Below, one piece after another: positions 46,001 through 52,241 of a stretch of DNA of 64,000 bases. The notes under the pieces are model-generated. The model was not told the DNA's origin, did no database searches, and saw nothing but the letters and a program-made list of their open reading frames with translations. Both the position numbers and the translations under genes were made by a program. The first letter of the stretch is position 1, and every line of letters begins with the position of its first letter. Source of the DNA: Leuctra nigra (taxonomy: Eukaryota > Arthropoda > Insecta > Plecoptera > Leuctridae); the NCBI GenBank assembly GCA_934045905.1, contig OW203762.1:39967702-40031701 (forward strand), written 5' to 3'.

Positions 46001-47632
46001 CTTAATTGACAGAATAACTGTAAGGACTAAGTGCATCCTGGAAGGTAATTTAATCTCGCCCTCATTTTATTTTTTTAGAGATAATTGCTTCTAATTTAAT
46101 TGGTTTTCTTCTCGAGCGCGTACTTGAGTTGCCATGCCAACTAATCTAATAAACACGGCGCTCAATAACGATTGATGGGACGTAATTAAGTAGAAAGTAA
46201 TACCAACTTTATATAGACGAAGCTGGAATGAAATCTTCCATTAGCACATTATGTGTGGTTTTTATTGATGCCAGCGCGCCACTTAGAACCATCTGTGTTT
46301 TTCTCGCCTCATTTTACTGTCATCACAATTCGCCGACATTAAAAGTTCTGTCTGCACAGAGCATTCAGAACAGCGTGCTTTGAGGAAACTAAACAGACGG
46401 GCAATTATATCACCTGCAAACATAATCAGCTACTTTGAAGGTATTATATTTTTCACTGCCTAAAATACTTTTACTCTACGGTTTTCCATCTACTTTGATG
46501 GGATAAAGTACACGTCAAAATAATTTAAATACTTATAGTTCGATCAATTCAGAATCAGAATTCAGTTACAAAAATGTCAAAGTTCTAATCTAAAATAGTT
46601 TGATAATAAGTTAACAAGGATTGATTGTCAAGGAACCTGACCAGCAGCCAATCCGTTTTTGCAAAGTACCGTTTTTTATTGGTTTGACTGTACATCTTGG
46701 CGTGTTTCAGTGATGGCCGCGGTCGCTGTGGCGTCTACTGTGCCGCCAACGCTTGCATCGAGCAGGTGATTCAGCATGGCGAGGTAGACATCTTCCAGGC
46801 TGTGAAAACTGTTCGTCGACATCGACCGCAGCTAGTCGAGAATATGGTTAGTACATGACCTTGGGTAGAGATCAACTCTCTACGTGAGCAGTTACTGGTG
46901 AGGTTTAGATGTATTTATCCTATGCAGCAAGTGGGAATGGAATAAGTAATACCAAATGATTGAATTGAATAGGACCAGGAAATGCATTCAACAGTTTTCG
47001 TGCAAGCAGTTAGCAAGTTTCAGAGGCCCGAGATGCGAAGCAGCAAAGGGCCCGGACAAACGAGTCAAATGGCCCGTAAAACAGAGTGAGAAAGAAAAAG
47101 GAACGAAAACCCAGTGAATAGGCTCGTAAAATAGGAAAAAGGGAAGACCTGTAGGTCTATTCTAGAACGTTTACTCAATTCCATTCTGATGGAATCTGGT
47201 CACGGCCATAAGGATTAACATGGCATGGAATCGAATATTGTGAATTTAAAAGTTCTAGGGCCCCTGGAGGTCTATTCTAGAACGATTTTCCAATTCTATT
47301 CTGATGGAATTCAGTCACGGCCATAAGGATTAACATTGTATGGAATTGAATTCTAGTGGAATTGGGAATTTAAAAGTTCTAGAATAAGGTCCCTGGGCAT
47401 TCCGATCCAGTCCGCCATGACAAAGCTTCTGTACAACACACCTAGGTAGCGTGGTGATAAGTCAGACTTTAGAGAATGGTTCTGTACGTTTCAGTAGTGA
47501 CGCTGATCGTTTAGTGACGTTTAGTGACGTACGTATTTGATGTTGTTCCAGACGGAGTACAAGTACTGCTACGACCTGGTGCTGCATTACGTGTTGCACT
47601 ATCTCAATAAAGATTCGACGGACAGTAAGTGA
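9849..47632 (+). CDS. Two-domain receptor-type protein tyrosine phosphatase gene (probable pseudophosphatase), 17 exons seen
   Basis: Seventeen exons with GT/AG borders and matching phases join into one frame of 706 aa (introns not coding). Residues 1-73 are basic and Ser-rich with PKKKKH. PTP domain 1 covers about 80-390 and domain 2 about 405-706. Domain 1 keeps HC(x5)R (C313, R319, HCNDGGGRS), but its WPD loop reads W276-P-C278 and its KNRY pTyr loop reads KNQN (134-137). Domain 2 has S634 in place of the catalytic Cys and WPM (598-600). Catalysis is therefore doubtful in domain 1 and excluded in domain 2, as in IA-2-like pseudophosphatases. The frame in this window has no signal peptide or membrane span. 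Receptor isoforms with an ectodomain probably start upstream of the window and join at the 30619 exon. Insect relatives are, I believe, annotated as kappa-type receptor PTPs; this is not verified. Expression is likely from the Inr/DPE promoter at 9803. Confidence 0.85.
11479..11703. mobile_element. MITE-like inverted repeat element, about 225 bp
   Basis: The left arm GGTACACTCAAACCAATAAA is matched, inverted, at the right end near 11683-11702. Similarity continues inward through TACTCGAAAAGAAA. A single arm of the same family lies at about 46615-46694. No coding capacity is present. Confidence 0.65.
11707..11930. repeat. Tandem duplication of a 112-bp segment
   Basis: The block starting GTATGTGTCAAAAATTAAAA at 11707 recurs at 11819, nearly identical through the AAATTGCATTTGCA stretch. 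It directly abuts the right end of the MITE at 11703. Confidence 0.8.
12039..12170. mobile_element. Small MITE, family shared with 50987-51140
   Basis: The element begins GGGCTGTCCACATTGAGAG and ends GGCAGCCC. Its core (AATCACAAGTC, then GCTC, CGGCAGA, TTGTGATT and AATAGAAAAAA) is shared with the element at 50987-51140. The ends are only loosely inverted. Confidence 0.5.
12585..13922. mobile_element. 1.34-kb dispersed repeat with 156-bp foldback, copy 1
   Basis: Homology to 53346-54659 starts at ATCTAGTGGAGCG and stops at TTATGGGG in both copies, defining the unit. The left end holds a TGGAGCG..CGCTCCA hairpin. The middle carries repeated CCGGAAGTGACG and ATATCTCGAAAACGGCT motifs. The right 400 bp is a near-perfect inverted repeat (13526-13681 against 13765-13922, loop 83). 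It has no transposase and is therefore non-autonomous; its class is uncertain. Confidence 0.8.
15130..15817. repeat. 149-bp satellite array, left part (units 1-5)
   Basis: Units start (GGGATGATCC) at 15131, 15279, 15428, 15577 and 15726. Two variants alternate: A (CTATGGGAACTGATCG) and B (CCATGGGAACTATTCG), in the order A B A B A. The fifth unit is interrupted at 15817 by a transposon and resumes at 18197. Confidence 0.95.
15810..15817. repeat. Target-site duplication GACTAATG (left)
   Basis: This 8-bp sequence recurs at 18189-18196 on the other side of the inserted element. Confidence 0.95.
16470..17840. repeat. Degenerate ~120-bp tandem repeats inside the hAT-like element
   Basis: About nine units carry ATCATTTTAAACCCGT, then AATGTAGCCAAAA, then the palindromic core GCTGCGCGGC. 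They occur near 16470, 16945, 17057, 17188, 17320, 17404, 17525, 17645 and 17779. The nested element splits the first unit. The repeated core could serve as binding sites for a transposase or host factor. Confidence 0.8.
16499..16892. mobile_element. Nested 394-bp hAT-like MITE
   Basis: The terminal inverted repeats are CAAGGGCGTATTCAGG and CAAGGGCGTATCCAGG. A perfect 8-bp target duplication GGTAGCCT lies at 16491-16498 and 16893-16900. The subterminal regions are C- and G-runs (16535-16548, 16854-16862). It sits inside one tandem unit of the 2371-bp element, so it inserted later. Confidence 0.9.
18189..19410. repeat. 149-bp satellite array, right part (units 5-13)
   Basis: Unit starts are 18254, 18403, 18552, 18701, 18850, 18999, 19147 and 19295. 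Variants run B A B B A A (hybrid) A. The array ends within a unit near 19410. It is not coding: frames are broken and the 149-bp period is not a multiple of three. Confidence 0.95.
20055..20240 (+). mobile_element. Possible tRNA-derived SINE
   Basis: TGGTTTAAGTT at 20070-20080 resembles a Pol III A box. GGTTCGATTCA at 20119-20129 is a near-perfect B box, 39 nt downstream. About 110 bases of non-tRNA body follow, up to AAGACAACGAG. No clear tail or target duplication was identified. Confidence 0.45.
23311..23380. repeat. 20-bp minisatellite, 3.5 units
   Basis: TCTAGATTGTATAGTACCTA is repeated perfectly at 23311, 23331 and 23351, with a partial copy at 23371. Confidence 0.95.
26187..26269. repeat. 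(TATTG)n microsatellite, about 16 units
   Basis: This is an uninterrupted pentanucleotide run. Its reverse complement (CAATA)n is the same repeat as the 3' tail of the non-LTR element at 2605-2651, so it may mark the tail of an almost wholly truncated - strand insertion. Confidence 0.9.
30619..30737 (+). CDS. Phosphatase exon 2 (residues 74-113)
   Basis: Acceptor TCCTGCAG, donor CCAG|GTGAGT, 119 nt, phases 1 to 0. It encodes the run-in to PTP domain 1, including [18 protein letters not shown]. Exons from any upstream receptor-type promoter would also have to join here. Confidence 0.9.
30738..36315 (+). other. Phosphatase intron 2, no genes
   Basis: A 5.6-kb intron. It contains a low-complexity GTGTGAATGT-rich stretch near 31010-31090, a poly(C) run at 31441-31466, a solo hAT end (GGCACGCCACTG) near 35358 and a CGCGACGC motif at 34711. 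Other ORFs in it look like chance. Confidence 0.7.
36316..36403 (+). CDS. Phosphatase exon 3 (residues 114-142)
   Basis: 88 nt, phases 0 to 1, acceptor TTCCAG, donor CCAT|GTAAGT. It encodes [20 protein letters not shown] and then KNQNQKCIP. In active PTPs the KNRY loop sits here and its Tyr stacks on the phosphotyrosine; KNQN at 134-137 lacks both the Arg and the Tyr. Confidence 0.9.
36590..36810. repeat. Degenerate CAYCACCAAATCWTCACC-type repeats in intron 3
   Basis: Loosely repeated phrases such as AAATCTTCACCTCRTCCACA and CCAAGTCATC occur twice about 120 bp apart, with related fragments between. This is a low-complexity or decayed tandem repeat. Confidence 0.6.
37035..37546. mobile_element. 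hAT-like MITE, 512 bp, just upstream of exon 4
   Basis: The left end CAGTGGCGTAACTTC is matched at the right by the inverse of CACTGGCGTAACTTCG. Flanks ACCACATG (37027-37034) and ACTCCATG (37547-37554) are an aged 8-bp target duplication with two mismatches. The C-run near the left end and the AT-rich core are typical. It ends 80 bases before the exon 4 acceptor. Confidence 0.8.
37627..37703 (+). CDS. Phosphatase exon 4 (residues 143-168)
   Basis: 77 nt, phases 1 to 0, acceptor GTTGCAG, donor GAC|GTAAGT. It encodes [10 protein letters not shown] and DYINASYVD, the conserved PTP motif after the pTyr loop. Confidence 0.92.
37850..38188. mobile_element. MITE-like element with ~110-bp inverted arms
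   Basis: The left arm (GGCTGAGTAGTGAGTTTGAC, then TTTATCAATATCTTTTACCA) is matched inverted at 38080-38188. The arms are about 85 percent similar by eye. It lies in intron 4. No target duplication was identified with confidence. Confidence 0.7.
38189..40349 (+). other. Rest of phosphatase intron 4, no genes
   Basis: AT-rich DNA. A G+C-rich patch at 38875-38930 (GGCGGGCCGCATCC, then GAGGGCCGCATGAGGCCCTC) resembles the end of an old hAT-type element, but no partner end was found. No exon-like frame was seen. Confidence 0.6.
40350..40484 (+). CDS. Phosphatase exon 5 (residues 169-213)
   Basis: 135 nt, phase 0 both ends, acceptor TTTGTCCAG, donor AAG|GTCAGT. It encodes [19 protein letters not shown] and [18 protein letters not shown], classic PTP motifs (TQGP, DFWRMVW). 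Confidence 0.95.
41296..41436 (+). CDS. Phosphatase exon 6 (residues 214-260)
   Basis: 141 nt, phase 0 both ends, acceptor CCGATAG, donor TCT|GTAAGT. It encodes VMCMQYW (PTP CxQYWP motif without the Pro) and the [11 protein letters not shown] strand region. Confidence 0.9.
41994..42154 (+). CDS. Phosphatase exon 7 (residues 261-313, WPD loop and catalytic Cys of domain 1)
   Basis: 161 nt, phases 0 to 2, acceptor TGTCTAG, donor GCAA|GTGAGT. It encodes [11 protein letters not shown], in which the general-acid Asp of WPD is Cys278. It ends at IVHC with catalytic Cys313, whose codon (42150-42152) lies 2 bases before the splice site. Confidence 0.93.
42227..42362 (+). CDS. Phosphatase exon 8 (residues 314-359, P-loop of domain 1)
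   Basis: 136 nt, phases 2 to 0, acceptor TTGTTGCAG, donor TTG|GTAAAG. It encodes [14 protein letters not shown], giving HC-NDGGG-R-S with Arg319 kept, then [19 protein letters not shown] is unlike the usual SAGVG. Confidence 0.93.
42432..42581 (+). CDS. Phosphatase exon 9 (residues 360-409, domain 1 end and linker)
   Basis: 150 nt, phase 0 both ends, acceptor TTTTTCAG, donor CAG|GTAGAA. It encodes [14 protein letters not shown] (helix after the Q-loop; the Q-loop Gln is Q361) and the inter-domain linker with [11 protein letters not shown]. Confidence 0.92.
42658..42757 (+). CDS. Phosphatase exon 10 (residues 410-442, start of domain 2)
   Basis: 100 nt, phases 0 to 1, acceptor GTTCGCAG, donor CCGC|GTGAGT. 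It encodes [12 protein letters not shown], the counterpart of KNRYxNILPYD with the pTyr-binding Tyr replaced by Asp. Confidence 0.92.
42860..42936 (+). CDS. Phosphatase exon 11 (residues 443-468)
   Basis: 77 nt, phases 1 to 0, acceptor TTCTTTCAG, donor GAT|GTGAGT. It encodes [14 protein letters not shown] and DYINAVFVD. Its length and phases equal those of exon 4, its domain-1 counterpart. Confidence 0.93.
43125..43256 (+). CDS. Phosphatase exon 12 (residues 469-512)
   Basis: 132 nt, phase 0 both ends, acceptor GTTGCCAG, donor TCT|GTGAGA. It encodes [18 protein letters not shown] and [21 protein letters not shown] replaces the usual TQGP. Confidence 0.93.
43257..43749 (+). other. Phosphatase intron 12 with coding-like relic
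   Basis: The exon 12 frame stays open past the donor to 43397 (with [20 protein letters not shown]). A second frame, 43372-43632, reads [15 protein letters not shown] and [17 protein letters not shown]. The two overlap with a shift. They look like a frameshifted protein relic of unknown origin rather than phosphatase sequence. Confidence 0.4.
43750..43878 (+). CDS. Phosphatase exon 13 (residues 513-555)
   Basis: 129 nt, phase 0 both ends, acceptor TGTTACAG, donor AAG|GTCAGT. It encodes [20 protein letters not shown] and ends with TWVFRINKK. Confidence 0.93.
44315..44365 (+). CDS. Phosphatase microexon 14 (residues 556-572), probable cassette
   Basis: 51 nt, phase 0 both ends, acceptor ATAATAG, donor AGG|GTGAGT. 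It encodes [17 protein letters not shown]. Skipping it leaves INKK joined to [11 protein letters not shown] without changing the frame, and it has no counterpart in domain 1, so it is likely optional. Confidence 0.65.
44366..45207 (+). other. Phosphatase intron 14 with one protein-like frame
   Basis: 44701-44886 reads [19 protein letters not shown] and [19 protein letters not shown] before a stop. It has a GTG rather than an ATG start and no good splice sites. Its composition is unusually protein-like for intronic DNA here. Origin unknown. Confidence 0.4.
45208..45395 (+). CDS. Phosphatase exon 15 (residues 573-634, WPD-loop region of domain 2)
   Basis: 188 nt, phases 0 to 2, acceptor ACCCCCAG, donor CGCC|GTAAGT. 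It encodes [14 protein letters not shown] (WPM instead of WPD) and ends VAVVS, where Ser634 occupies the catalytic Cys position. Confidence 0.94.
45396..46710 (+). other. Phosphatase intron 15
   Basis: Mostly AT-rich unique-looking DNA. Its last ~95 bases (46615-46694) are one arm of the MITE family at 11479-11703 (GATTGATTGTCAAGGAACC through TTTTATTGGTTTGACTGTAC). The element therefore ends about 16 bases before the exon 16 acceptor and may supply its branch point and pyrimidine tract. Confidence 0.6.
46711..46846 (+). CDS. Phosphatase exon 16 (residues 635-680, P-loop of domain 2)
   Basis: 136 nt, phases 2 to 0, acceptor GTGTTTCAG, donor ATG|GTTAGT. It encodes [18 protein letters not shown], giving S634-PDGRG-R640. 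The loop Arg is kept but the nucleophile is Ser, so this domain cannot form the thiophosphate intermediate. Confidence 0.94.
47150..47395. repeat. Tandem duplication (~117 bp) in phosphatase intron 16
   Basis: GAGGTCTATTCTAGAACG-like starts at about 47150 and 47267 each lead through CACGGCCATAAGGATTAACA to GAATTTAAAAGTTCTAG. The two units are about 85 percent alike by eye. Confidence 0.8.
47552..47632 (+). CDS. Phosphatase last exon 17 (residues 681-706 and stop)
   Basis: Acceptor TTGTTCCAG. It encodes [20 protein letters not shown] and DSTDSK, then TGA (47630-47632). The stop overlaps a consensus donor, GACA|GTAAGTGAG at 47624/47625, so the transcript may instead splice to the tail frame downstream. 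Confidence 0.85.
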   Translation, partial: TEYKYCYDLVLHYVLHYLNKDSTDSK

Positions 47633-47837
47633 GAGGGTGCTTCCGCTTGGTTCGCTGCTTCCGGCCGCGGTGTGTCACTTCCGCCGACACCCGATGTATC
47701 TCCATCACACGGTGCGACGGCCATACGAGCTCGTCGTTCACGTTCTTGGAATTGTTGCGCCTCCTGCAACATCGCGTCCCCGACGGCGGAGCGCGCCACC
47801 GCCGAGTCTGCCACGGCCACGGCGGTTCGGCCGGTAG

Positions 47838-48193
47838 TCGGCGAGCCACTGCGAGAAACGACGCCCAGTCACGGTATTGTTGTGCGAATCAACGATGAGG
47901 ATGAAGAAGAAGATGAAGTAGAGATAGAGGAAGAGGATGATAGCTGTTTCGATGCGCCCTCGCTTCTGAAATATGACATTCTCTCGTCTGTCATGGCGGT
48001 GGGAAAAACAGATAGTCTGTCGCCGTATGACAGACATGCACCTGTTGCACACACAGACTCCTCAGACGTTGAAGACACTCCTTACTTCCATGAAGTCTCG
48101 ACTAGCAAGTTGTTTGCGTTCGATCCAATCAACAAAGACTTCCCTTCGATAGATTCGGACTCTTCCTCCGTTATTTCCGAGTCAACTGTGTAA
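47838..48193 (+). CDS. Probable alternative C-terminal tail exon of the phosphatase
   Basis: The frame open from 47672 to the TAA at 48191-48193 becomes strikingly protein-like from about 47840. It has an acidic run (DEDEEEDEVEIEEEDDS), then SLLKYDILSSVMAVGK, SSDVEDTPYFHEVSTSK and DFPSIDSDSSSVISESTV. A donor at 47625 (phase 1) would keep this frame with an acceptor AG at 47836-47837 (GGTAG), though its pyrimidine tract is weak; 47730 and 47856 are other in-phase choices. It is Ser/Asp-rich and could be a phosphorylatable cytoplasmic tail. It could also be an independent short gene. The exon start is uncertain. Confidence 0.5.
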
Positions 48194-49440
48194 TTAAATT
48201 CCCACCTGTCATGTGGCCTGCCTTAACTCATTGTTCATACATTTCGATCTCTGTCGAGTGTTATGGCTGTGTTTTCTACATGGCCCACTAGAAGCCGGTG
48301 GGACGTTGGTCGAGTATACACCGCGCGCCACTGGTGTCTCATTGTATTGTCACTTCCTCAGTGCCTTCCCCACTCTGTCAGTGCACTTATGTCATGTGGT
48401 CCACGCACGTCTCGCTCCAGTGTTGACGTTATATGAAGTTCAATTATACAGGGAATTGAGTATATTGTATAAAAGAGTATTAGGTTTAATATCTATGTGA
48501 TGTTTCTTGTGGAAAATGTTGATTTCATACTGATATTGTCTACAATCACAATCCATTGTTCCATTGGTGTTACAATTGTATTAGATGTGACGTTATACAT
48601 ATTTCCATCTTTCACTGATTTGTGGATACATTTATATTGAAAGCGTTAATTAATTTGCATTCAAATATGTATTATAACTTTAATGAAGTATCTCGTGTAA
48701 GGATCATTATTATGTATTTGATCTTGGTTGTCCAATGTGAAAAGTAGTTTAGTGTTACTAGAAATAGTTATATTTTATAATCGGATACCCATTCCTTTTA
48801 TAATCGCAAATATTAAATATTTAACAATAATTCAATAAGTTATTTGCACCCACGATTATCACAATTAAAACTAGTAGAGAAGTAAGTCACTCCGATGAAA
48901 CTCATAAATACTTGTTTACTTGTATGGTGTAAAACAAATTTCTTTTTTGTTGATGATTTTCAATCATTCGTATAATTAATCTATATCAATAAGAAATGAA
49001 TCTGGTAATATTTTTAATGTTTAGAATTTTATTTCATAGTCAATTGCAATATTTTATATTACTGTCAATTGAATTTAAGTGTTCAACGAAAACAAATTTA
49101 CATAATTTATTTGAAATCGTCTTGTTAAAAATCATGTTACCTGTTAATCTATGGAAAAGAATGTTTTCTTCAGACAGAACGACTTACAAGACGCAGACGA
49201 CGCCAAAACATTCATTCGAACAGTGCCAAAGTAAGAATGTGGGCGATGCTTTGGACACATTTTGAACAACTATGAAAGGAAGTGAGATTTTATCTATAGA
49301 GTGTAGTTAATTATTTATGTGAGAGGAAATTAATTAAGTGAGGATTTGTGTCCAAGAACAGATTTGGTATAATAATATAACTACAATGTATTTTCACAGG
49401 AAACTTATTGATTGTTGATTGTAAGAAGAAAAGTAATAAA
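48194..49440 (+). other. Probable phosphatase 3'UTR up to AATAAA at 49435
   Basis: AT-rich noncoding sequence follows the tail stop. AATAAA at 49435-49440 is a plausible polyadenylation signal. An 89-codon frame at 48996-49265 has no coding character I can recognise. Confidence 0.45.
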
Positions 49441-49590
49441 TTGATAAGAAAATTTCATTGATAAAAGTGCAATTATTTATATCACCACCTACTCGATCTA
49501 GCTCCCCCCCCCCCCCTCTCCCCCCTCTGCCGGTTCACAGAAGCACCGTTTATTCCAACGAGCTGAAGTTTTGTTATAGATGCTTTGGAG

Positions 49591-50360
49591 TAGGGATGGA
49601 GCGAACTTGGATTTTGATATCGACTATCGATATCATTTATATATCGATATATATCGATATATCGATACTTCGATATATCGATATATTGAAATATCGAAAT
49701 ATCGAAATATCGAAATATTGAAATATCGAAATATCGAAATATCGATATATTGAAATATCGAAATATCGATATATTGAAATATCGAAGTATCGATATATCG
49801 ATATATCGATATATTGAAATATCGAAATATCGAAATATTGATATGGAAATAATATTTAGATGTATAGGTATGGAAATATTGATATATCGTATGAATGTAT
49901 TAAATTGCTCCTAAAACTGCTAGGAATTTCAAAAGAAAATGTAAAAAGAAATAACACAGCTGTTCCAAAATATAGGGTCACCGGCCAGATAAGAAAGAAA
50001 ATGTGAATAATCTGAGAAATTGTCCATAAATCTTGTAAACGCTGCACTGCAAATATGAATTATTTTGCCATAGTAGGTATAAACTTCAATTAAGAACATA
50101 ATTGTATCATGCGGTAAGGCTTCAATATATCGATATTTCAATATATCGATATTTCAATATTTCGATATTTCAATATATCGATATTTCGATATTTCGATAT
50201 TTCGATATTTCGATATGTCAATATATTGATATTTCAATATTTCAATATATCGATATATCGATATTTCAATATATCGATATTCAATATATACAGGTATCGA
50301 TATTTCGATATTTTTTTGATATCGGTATATATCGATATATCGATATTTTCTCCATCCCTA
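49591..50360. mobile_element. hAT-like MITE, 770 bp, with ATATCGAA/T arrays
   Basis: The ends TAGGGATGGAG and CTCCATCCCTA are inverted. A perfect 8-bp target duplication CTTTGGAG lies at 49583-49590 and 50361-50368. The left arm (49620-49850) and right arm (50120-50345) are arrays of ATATCGAT/ATATCGAA/ATATTGAA 8-mers in opposite orientation, able to form a huge hairpin around a unique core (49855-50110). ORFs reading ISIYRYFDIS repeats are artefacts of the array. Confidence 0.93.
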
Positions 50361-50582
50361 CTTTGGAGACCGTTTTTTTTCGAAATCGGTTGTTTGTTTC
50401 AAATTTAAACAAATTTATATTCTGATTGGTTGATCCGATCAATTTTAAATTTTTCAAGATCATTAATTAAGACCAACATTTTAACAAAATTTCGAAAGTT
50501 TCAACCAACCACCATAATTGGTTAAATTTTAAAAAATATCTTCTAATGAACGAAAATCAAAATGTTCCGATTTAATTAATGA

Positions 50583-50720
50583 ATTTATTTATTTATTCTT
50601 TATTGACAACAGGGCCGAGGTCCCACAAGTGCAATAATATAATTCATTTGTACAAATAATAATACAAACACAAACTTAATCAGCACCAATTTGCATGGAG
50701 ATCAAGAACTTATTTCCTAG
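50583..50720 (-). mobile_element. 3' end of a non-LTR element (minus strand)
   Basis: Read on the - strand this is TTGTGGGACCTCGGCCCTGT, then TCAATAAAGAATAAATAAAT: a 3'UTR with an AATAAA and a short (AATA)n tail. No coding part remains, so it is a heavily truncated copy. Confidence 0.55.
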
Positions 50721-50986
50721 ATCTCATATTTTACACATTTTCAGCCCAGCCGGTCAAGTATTTAGATACTTGTTGCCATTAAAAGAGTTTTGAATAATGA
50801 ATGTGACCTTGCTTCTCGTTGTTGCAAGGTCTAGCATCTCAAGAGATCATTGGCACACTTCCAAATAATTTATCTTATCTGCTATTAGGTAACGAGTTAC
50901 ACTTGACACATCGCGTTCTCACTTTTTCACATTTATCTCAAATTAGAGCTATTAATAAGGTAAGAAAGATTAAACGCATACTAATA

Positions 50987-51140
50987 AGCTGGGTCCACAT
51001 AGACCGTTTATGCGTTTTGCGTTTTCCGTTTATTTTCGTAGCCATAGCCAATCACAAGTCGAGAAATTGCTCACGGCAGACTTGTGATTGGTTTATAGAA
51101 AAAAACGGAAAATCGCAAAAACGGTCTCTGTGACCCGGCT
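50987..51140. mobile_element. MITE, 154 bp, same family as 12039-12170
   Basis: GCTGGGTCCACATAGACCGT at the left matches the inverse of GCCGGGTCACAGAGACCGT at the right. The core AATCACAAGTCGAGAAATTG is shared with the earlier copy. Confidence 0.7.
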
Positions 51141-51944
51141 ATAGAATATGAAATGTGTTTGCATGCTCTTGTCGATGAGTCGAAAATAGATCAGAAAATA
51201 TTGCTAGAATAACGCTCAGTTTAACGCGTTGATGAGCGAGCACTGATTTGCACAACATCTGCAATCAAATACGATCCACTCATTAATATTTTCTTATCAA
51301 TTGAATTCAATTGTGTTCTGGAATAATTCAGTGTTGAGTCAAGAAATGTCATCGATACATCAAACCATGCTGTTACTTGGTTCCTCAATGGCCATCTGTT
51401 GACAGATTGATTAGATTAGATTATTATGGTTTAACGGCGCGTCAACGAGGAGGATTGCGCACATTGATTTTTTACTTTTAACTTTGTTGATCAAAAGTGG
51501 AAGTCAATGGGAGGGGTTGAGCTAACGGGCCCGATCCGGGGGAGTCTGAAACGGGTGGGAAAGCTGCATTTCCGAATGGTGGACACACCGGGCGGGGGGT
51601 GGGAGGCTTCGGGCCGGTGGAACCCGATTTCAGGGGGTTCACCATCTCGAGGAGGGAAGCCGGCACAAGGGGCCCGCGAATTTGGGAAGGGCATGGTACT
51701 AGGTCGACCCTGGACTGCACTTAGTTGGGACCAACTCGTAATGTGAGGCGGCCCCTTAAATCCCACCACCGCGTCAAGTTAGCAGTCCATTGGCGAGGTC
51801 ATGTGAGGTTTACAAATTGTGTGAATTGCATGTTTTACTCCATCCTACTTAGGGTGAGTGATTTGATTTGTATGAACTTTGCAAAGTACCACTAACCAAA
51901 TAGGTATTATTGTTATTTTCTGAATTCCGTTAGCAGTTCTGGTC
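51141..51944. other. Intergenic region 5' of UGT; GC-rich patch 51490-51770
   Basis: A 280-bp G-rich patch (with GGGCGGGGGGTGGGAGG) has overlapping open frames on both strands but no convincing protein. It may be a repeat fragment. TATTTTCTGAATTCCGTTAG followed by CAG, ending 8 bases before the UGT ATG, is a good splice acceptor, so a noncoding first exon probably lies upstream. Confidence 0.45.
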
Positions 51945-52241
51945 ATGATGGTGACTGTCGGTGGCCTGGTCGTGACTGCTCTGGTGGCCACTGGTTGGAT
52001 GACAGATCCAGTCCAAGGCGCCAGAATCCTGGCACTGGTGGTGACCCCGTCGCCAAGTCACCACATCTGGAACAGGTCACTCATGCTCGCCCTGGCAGCG
52101 AGAGGTCATGAGGTAACTGTGCTCAGCCCTGATCCTGAGAAGAGCAAGCCAGGAGCGAACTTCACCGAGATGATCATAGAGGGCGCTTATGACTATCTTA
52201 AGTTCGAAAAGTTTCAGTTTGACGACAACGCTCTTACTTCT
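51945..52241 (+). CDS. UGT exon 1 (residues 1-99)
   Basis: ATG ATG start (51945 or 51948). It encodes the signal peptide and [18 protein letters not shown], then [20 protein letters not shown]. After GAYD the sequence ([16 protein letters not shown]) differs completely from the second UGT copy. Donor TCT|GTAAGT, phase 0. The 3' 55 bp is tandemly repeated in the intron. Confidence 0.88.

Noticed and set aside
47604..47898. Basic Arg/Pro/Ala-rich ORFs around the phosphatase 3' end
   Set aside because: GC-rich shadows in alternative frames of the exon 17 to tail region; only the tail frame from about 47840 looks protein-like.
49458..50425. Several Ile/Tyr/Asp-rich ORFs (ISIYRYFDIS repeats) on both strands
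   Set aside because: Direct translations of the ATATCGAT arrays inside a MITE.
51478..51769. Overlapping ORFs on both strands in the GC-rich patch
   Set aside because: Open frames on all sides reflect high G+C; Pro/Gly-rich composition without motifs.
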